The notes under the pieces: model-generated
What the model was told of the DNA's origin: nothing
The model's database searches: none
The model's input: the letters and a program-made list of their open reading frames with translations, nothing else
Shown: one piece after another, positions 58,020-64,000 of the stretch
Numbering within the stretch: the first letter of the stretch is position 1
Layout: each line of letters starts with the position of its first letter
Position numbers and translations under genes: made by a program
Source: Prostheceraeus crozeri
Taxonomy: Eukaryota; Platyhelminthes; Polycladida; Euryleptidae
Assembly: GCA_907163375.1 (NCBI GenBank)
Contig: CAJQUW010003080.1
Coordinates: 434,001-498,000, forward strand
DNA length: 64,000 nucleotides
Reading direction: 5' to 3'

Positions 58020-59880
58020 TGGAATGTAATATATTGAATTAATGACACACATACAAGTTGAATTCAGAGTAATATTTAATTTATCATCTCAGAGTCTTGC
58101 GAACATTGAAATCCTAGAATACATATCAAGTTAACTTGAGTTACAGCTATCACTGTAAATCGTTCGCTACCAAATTGCTAAAATGCTTGCTACCAAAGGC
58201 TTTATTTCCTTTCATCTGCAGGGTAGCGTTGCTAATGCATATTATCTACCAGATGCTTCTTTTTCTTATAATCACTTTAATATGTCAAAAGTTGAATATT
58301 ACTCTGTACTGTGTTATCAGCAGTAAGATGTTGACATCTGATGATAGAACTTGCAATTTCGAATTCAATTCTATCACACACAGGTTTGAATATTCTCTAT
58401 GTATAAGTAGCAAGTACACAGAAATAAACAGCGTGTATTTAGTAATTTTGAAAATAAGATCATAATAGGTCCGAAATTATATATTGATTTCATAAAGTGA
58501 ATTGTTTGATATTTTATATGGTATTATTTTACTGAAATGTTTTATTTATGTTGAAAGGAACATGCTTGCAAAGAAAATTAACGTGAAATTGTATTGATCT
58601 CAGTCATTTCTGCACTTAGACATAAGCAGACTCAGTATCGGATCAGAACGCATGGGTAGCGGTGACTTCGCTATCACCTGAATCCGAAATAAATGCACAT
58701 CACATGCAAAATAAGTTTAAAAGGCATGTGGATGCTGTACGTAAGCATTTAATAAATGTGCTACTGTTCATAACATCTATAAGTAGTATGAAAAAACATG
58801 CCTAATATTAGACGTTCTAATAAGATTTAAGACTGTAGGTACCAAATCATCTGGTAGAGAATCACCATTGCTGCGAAATTATGATGAAAGAAATTAGATA
58901 TTAAACAATTGAAGTCAAGGTAAACTGGTAGCACCTTTCAGGTATGGTATAAATTACCTACGAGACCATCGAATTTCATTCAGACGACTGCTACCAGATG
59001 AGCGCGGTCTGGTAGCTTACAGCAACAGTGATGGGGAAGTGCCACTATTATGAGGAAACAGTGAGCACGGTATAAAGAGGCAGTTGTCAACTTGAATGAA
59101 AATGGCATGGATAATATCATCATTGAACTTGGCAAATGTTTGATGCGATAGACAGACGTTGCTTTGCAACGTAATCTACCATGCCAAATATAGTCTAAAT
59201 ATGCTAATTCAAACTGCTTTGACCTTAGAATGAGTTTATGAAATTCATATAAAGGAAGTAAATAATTTGCCCTGTAAAATGCACTTGACAGATTGACCCG
59301 AAAATTTGTCCGTCATATCAATTAAACATAGGAGGTAATGCTGTCAGCTGACATTAGCTGTATAGATATCCATTAATACATCGACAAATATAGATCATGT
59401 TTGAAGAACCTTCATTATTCATTGGTGTCACTAGATTGCTGTGATTCATTGCTCTGGAAACAGATAATCCCACGATTTGCATGGACCCGTGGAAAATGAA
59501 AGCATGTTAAATTTTGAGCATAATATACTATAAAATAGCTGGTAGATATGTGTGATATATCAATTGATACACGGAGTCTTATCATGGCACTGACGTTCGT
59601 TTACTGCTACCTTGTTTGGAGAGGTAATATGAATATTTGAAATATGAGAGGATGAAAAAAAGGTGCACCTCAGTAGCCTATTATCATGAGTAGCCAATTT
59701 AGACAACGCTGCTCAGATTTTGTTTGCTAAACCAATTGTCATGATGACAAGTTCGACACTCTTTATTGCATCGAAAACAATATTACCTACGTCATAGACA
59801 CGCATTGCCATGACAACACTACAGAATGACGGCTTCCGGTGGATAGCGATGGTTAGGTACTTTGTCAATTCATCATTTTA
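58020..59880. other. No gene recognised (probable SLC24 intron)
   Basis: Upstream of exon A on the gene's strand. I searched by eye for the preceding exon of the exchanger and did not find it. Confidence 0.4.
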
Positions 59881-59885
59881 TCAAA

Positions 59886-60010
59886 TCTCAACAGATGCAA
59901 CCACCACGAGACATGTTTCGGTATATTGGGCCTGATCAGTCGTGGGTAGGTTCGAACAAGCGACGTTGTAGACTCACCTTGTGCAAGCATAACCTCTAGT
60001 CACAAGGCGA
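59886..60010 (-). repeat. tRNA-headed SINE with hammerhead-like tail, copy 2
   Basis: Minus strand: an A-box-like GTCGCCTTGTGACTAGAGG, B box TTGTTCGAACC, then CCACGA, CTGATCA, GGCC-CAATATA-CC, GAAAC, ATGTC, TCGTGG and a GTGGTTGCATCTGTTGAGA tail. CCACGA and TCGTGG pair perfectly (stem I). GAAAC is intact; the first core box has one change (CTGATCA). Confidence 0.8.
59904..59945 (-). ncRNA. Hammerhead motif in SINE copy 2
   Basis: Stem I is CCACGA/TCGTGG; stem II GGCC with a weak partner; GAAAC-AT-GTC gives a two-base stem III and the GTC cleavage triplet. The G to C change in CTGATCA hits the catalytic guanine, so this copy is probably inactive. Confidence 0.6.
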
Positions 60011-60055
60011 CCTGACCTCTGCCACTAGCCAGGACGTCCTGGTTTTATTCACGCT

Positions 60056-60200
60056 CTCAACAGATGGTCCGGTGGCCTTGTGGTTAGAGGGTATACTTGT
60101 AAGTCCTCTAGCTCCAAAGTCGCTGATTCTGATCTACCGACGACTGATTAGGCGCGACAGGCCGAAACATGTCTTGTGGTGGTTACATCCGTTGAGATTT
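60056..60200 (+). repeat. tRNA-headed SINE with hammerhead-like tail, copy 3
   Basis: Plus strand: CTCAACAGATGGTCC, A-box-like GGTGGCCTTGTGGTTAGAGG, a decayed B box (GCTGATTCTGATC), then CGACGA, CTGATTA, GGC-GCGACAG-GCC, GAAAC, ATGTC, TTGTGG and a tail ending CATCCGTTGAGA. Its first bases are the inverse of its last, so the element has short inverted ends. It forms an inverted pair with copy 2. Confidence 0.8.
60137..60180 (+). ncRNA. Hammerhead motif in SINE copy 3
   Basis: Stem II is GGC/GCC, GAAAC and ATGTC are intact. Stem I (CGACGA/TTGTGG) pairs with one mismatch and one wobble. The first core box is CTGATTA, one base from CTGATGA. Confidence 0.6.
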
Positions 60201-60608
60201 GAAAAATTTATCAATTATCAGGTTATTTTTTAAAAACTTGTCAATATACTTTCTATAGATTAATGATTATCATCATCTCCCTCCTAAATAAAATGATTTT
60301 GATGAAATACATGTAGCTTGCAAAACATGACAAGACAAGACAAAAATGATAACTCTTGCATATTTCACACATTTGATTCTTCATGAGATGTCAACACTGA
60401 CATGATCCACGCTTAGCCAAGCCTGTGCTCCCCATTCCAGTCTCACTATCTTAGCCCTATCTATACCAGGTCCTGAGACGCAACGATATCCGACGGGCTC
60501 GAATCGGAGCCCTCCTAGACTTCCAAAGTTTGGCTGCGGATCAAATGAAATTCAGTGTGTGAATTTCTAATGTTGGTATTCATCCGCTCAAACCATGGGG
60601 AAGTATAA

Positions 60609-61340
60609 AGTAGGCAGAGTGTTGACTCAAAAATTATCTGTATACGGTGAAAAATTTTATATGAAAAGATTCAGTTTTTGTGGAAATTGGGTTCCTGAGG
60701 TCTAAAAAATTTATTTGAGCAGTTTTTAAAAAGCTAATTTTTTGCTAATCATTCCTGTGTTTATACACTACCGACGTGAGGCCACTATGTAAGTAGTATG
60801 AAACTTATTGGGTATCAAAGGGAATGAATATTTGCTAACGAATGTCTTAATTAAGCGCAACTTAAGCTGATTATTAAGGGAATTTCATGAACCACATTAC
60901 AATGCAAGTCTTCATGAAAAACTTGAGATCTCATTGTGTTTCTTGGCTGAAATTTCATGTTTTAATTCCATTTTTATCGGCATGAATTCATTATTCACAA
61001 AATTTATGTTTCATTTCTTGAATCTGAATAGCATTGTAGACCTATATTTATATCTTTCAAAGTTAATAATGATCAGTTTCTTTGATTATGATATTTTGCT
61101 CTTTCAGTGCTCTGACAGCCGTTTGGCAGTGCCAAGTGGCCCTGAAGGTAATTTGTGATATGACAACGTTTAAGGAAATGCTCTAATTATAAAAAGGCTG
61201 CGGGCTTCAAAGTGATGGTAACCCATAGAATTACTAATTTGACAAACTATATTACCTCTCCAAGGTTGTTATGACACGGAGGATTTGTAGAATACTGTGC
61301 ATTCTTCTGTTGATATCATGATCAGTCAATTTCGTGTACA
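60609..61340 (+). repeat. Dispersed ~0.7 kb repeat, copy 2
   Basis: Collinear with 8224-8900 in the same orientation. It may extend into the sequence at 61606-61710, which matches 19425-19535. Non-coding. Confidence 0.8.
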
Positions 61341-61605
61341 TTTCTCCAAAAGTGTAGAAATTTGATTGATAAGATTTATTTGTGCATAGAATGTAACTAA
61401 ATATGCGTTTATGATAGGCGAAAGATTTTCCTCCAAAAGTTGCCATTCCAATGTGCATGTGAAACGATTTTCTACAGTTCTAGATAGCTTCAAATGTGGT
61501 TCCAAAGTATAAATAGGAAGGAAGACTTGCAGATACCCAAAGAATTCTGCTGATTAGGAAAAACACAAAAATGACTACTTACAGGTGCCATTATTATTAT
61601 TTAAA

Positions 61606-61950
61606 ATTCTATTAAGTAGTATTTACAAACATTTGAATTCCCAATACTCTATTCGATCTCTGTGGTATAATAAATAACCATGATATGGTTTATTGACGTT
61701 TATTTATAAACTTCTGCACTCCTATTACCAATTGATGCGTTTTGTACAAAAATATTCGCATATTCGCTAAAAGTGGCAAATTCAGACTTTCAAGAGAAGT
61801 ACAAAATATTTCAAAATAGGTCAATTGAACTTCCAGTGGGCCAAATGTAGCAATTTTAAATAATAAGTCTGAAAATGCGCTAAAACCAAAAATCACAAAA
61901 TTGCAGATTGAGCTACTTGCATGTAGTTTTACGAGTTCCATAGCAAAAAT
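61606..61950 (+). repeat. Dispersed repeat related to flanks of the 19.6-25.1 kb composite
   Basis: The first 100 bases match 19425-19535. The rest resembles 25140-25400 only in scattered words such as AGCAAAAATG.GACAG. Candidate for an unoccupied version of that insertion site. Confidence 0.45.
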
Positions 61951-61954
61951 GCGA

Positions 61955-64000
61955 CAGGGAGACCGAATGTCCCTGGTCTGTGGATAGGGTTAAGCAAGGT
62001 GAAAAGTCCGATTTCCACAGTCTTGTTCTTGAAAATAAATCACTTGCATTTTTGTGTGAAATCTACATTTTTTTATCATGCAAGACAAATATAGTTCACC
62101 AGTGATTATGAACATTCAGCTTTCTGTGAGTTTTCTACAATCACAAACAATAATGCAACAATCTGTTCCATTTATGCTCTGTTGGGGTTGTAGATGCGAC
62201 AACCCCAATGAGAAGAGATGATGTAGCGTGTTGAAAATAGTGTATTCCTTGCAGACAGTGTAAAGAGTTAACAACGAAAGGACATTCATGATGAGGCCTG
62301 TTATAGCTACGACGGTGGAAGGCGTTCATTAACTCCTCCGGCCACCCATGCTCTAAAAATGATGGTCGATACAACTCCTTTTAATTCCTTAACCTCTTTT
62401 AACTTCTTCACCTTCCTACGAAATATATATGCTTTTGTATTTTATCTTTGCCATTTCATGTTGTTCTGAGCTTTATAAATGTTCTAATTCACTTTATCAG
62501 TTCGAAGCTCATCTTACAGTGACCTAGAAATCGGGTTTCGCATTTTGACAAAGCCTCCAGAACTTGATGAATCTCAATGTGACTCGTTGAGTTGTATTCA
62601 GATAGCATGCATCAATTTAATATCCAGATTTCTTTAGGTTTATATGAATGTATCATAATGATATAATTCTTGTCAAAACTGGTGACTCTGAACTTTCTAT
62701 AATGATAATTTTCAGTATGTAGTCATAGAAATGACAATTTCACAGAAAAATCAAATTCAAATTCAAAACGCAATTTATAGAATGAAGATCTATGTCTATG
62801 AAAAGTGTAGGAAACTTTGAGGGGTAAACTCCCTCCCCCAATGGGAAGGGTCAAAATAGATTTGACTAGTATCAAATCCGAATTGGGTTCAACAGCTTTT
62901 CTTCCAGGTCCGCAAATTCTCTGACCAGGATTCGAACACAAGTCAGTAAGGATGATAAACAAGTGCTCTGTCCACACCGCTAAATCGGCGGAACAAAAGA
63001 AGCGTTGATGAAGGACAATGTCACATCTTTAACTGTTCGACGCAGCAGATCTCAGAATGCACTACGCAAGCCTTTCTCAAGGGAAACAGAAAGTTCCATC
63101 GGTGTAGAAAAAGCACCATTCTGCTTTCTATCAGAAGTTCGCATATATATGATAATGTTCGGCCTAATTAAATTATTAGAGATAAATTTTTTGATGCCAT
63201 CGAAGGAACACCTACAAATTATTTTGTTTCAATGAAGAGATTAGTCATGTGGGTATGTACAATGTACATGCTCCGTTCTAATGCCGTTTTGGGGCTCGAT
63301 CCTACGACTAAACTTCGAAGTCGAAGCATAAGGTCATTGAATTAACGAGATAACTCACACACGCGTTGTAAAATCAACTTAACACCCGCTGACTAAGATT
63401 TGAATTTTAGATGCTCTTCATTAAATCACATAGTCTTAAGACTTTAATCAGTGTAAGTGCATGGATGTGAAACACAATCCGATAGAAGTTTGTCCACATA
63501 CAAGAAATTGAACTAGACGATACCCTAACTTGGCAATGTGGAGACTCTTCGTGTTCTTCTTATAGAATATTTAGCAGTCGCTCTTAAAGACAACTCACGA
63601 TAATGAAAAGTAATAAAAGATTTCAGATTAATGACTCAAAGGAATGAGAGCGAAGGGAAAGAGCTTTTAGACGGAGATTGACGTTTAGTAATTACTTCAA
63701 CAGTACGTCTCTATGCAATTCAACACATTGAGTTAAATAGCTAAAGAATTGCTGTATTAGAATTTGCTACATTGTAAAGGACATAACAATCGAATGAATG
63801 TTTTATTTACTGATAATTAGAATTCTACTCCTGTTATAATTTTTTACATTAGGCGTCATAATCTAATTATTACTTATGTATCATTCTTAGAAGGGACAGT
63901 TGATGCAGTTTGTAACGAAGATCGGGGGCAGATCGTTATGGTTCACATATTTCCTGTTAAATTATTCAAATGAGTATTCTCAGCAGCGCTACTGTTTATG
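61955..64000. other. No gene recognised
   Basis: Apart from the tRNA-like SINE at 62.9 kb I see no supported feature. A minus-strand frame at 62141-62374 (HGWPEELMNAFHRRSYNRPH) is protein-like in composition but not identified. Confidence 0.35.
62880..63000 (-). repeat. tRNA-like SINE
   Basis: Minus strand: GATTTAGCGGTGTGGACAGAGC (A-box-like) and TGTGTTCGAATCCTGG (B box). The acceptor does not pair. It is followed by a GATTTGATACTAGTCAAATC palindrome. No hammerhead core is visible, so it is a different family from the 60 kb SINE. Confidence 0.55.

Noticed and set aside
58020..64000. Upstream exon of the SLC24-like gene
   Set aside because: Looked for the first helix and its acidic loop on the minus strand by eye; no convincing candidate in phase.

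Overview
This window is AT-rich metazoan nuclear DNA, most likely from an invertebrate. The evidence is a conserved animal gene with spliced exons and long introns, tRNA-derived SINEs, Penelope-like elements (PLEs) with GIY-YIG endonucleases, hAT-like MITEs, a Tc1 element and a non-LTR retrotransposon. No sequence points to a particular phylum. No bacterial-style operon, CRISPR array or complete protein gene is present.

The only host gene I can defend is on the minus strand: three exons of an SLC24-type K+-dependent Na+/Ca2+ exchanger (57835-58018, 33466-33622, 33299-33402). They join in phase, and the first two are separated by a 24.2 kb intron. Much of the window is therefore probably intron of this gene, which would explain its load of mobile DNA.

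Region by region: 1-16 kb is mostly unannotated, with a 100-bp-arm hairpin (2.9-3.2 kb), a tRNA-headed SINE (5.1 kb), two copies of a 257-bp MITE (5.3 and 11.4 kb), a second large hairpin (12.9-13.4 kb) and a 521-bp MITE (13.8-14.3 kb). At 16.3-17.2 kb is a DNA element with inverted arrays of a 15-mer and a small unidentified ORF. At 19.6-25.1 kb is a nested composite: 198-bp inverted repeats made of a PLE 3' end enclose a reverse transcriptase/RNase H fragment (minus strand) and a GIY-YIG domain (plus strand), and a LINE with two ORFs has inserted into the middle. At 28.6-28.9 kb is a LINE C-terminal fragment, at 30.7-31.9 kb a head-to-head PLE pair, at 42.3-42.8 kb and 46.5-46.9 kb further PLE pieces, at 43 kb a CCAAT-rich minisatellite, at 47.5-49.8 kb PLE tails with hammerhead-ribozyme motifs, one split by a MITE, at 56.0-57.4 kb a Tc1 element, and at 59.9-60.2 kb two SINEs in inverted orientation.

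The recurring theme is the hammerhead-ribozyme fold. Several PLE tails carry good cores, and a tRNA-headed SINE present in three copies carries a hammerhead whose consensus core and stem I look complete although each copy is broken at a different base. This SINE, and the composite with captured RT-RNase H, are the two candidates for something undescribed.
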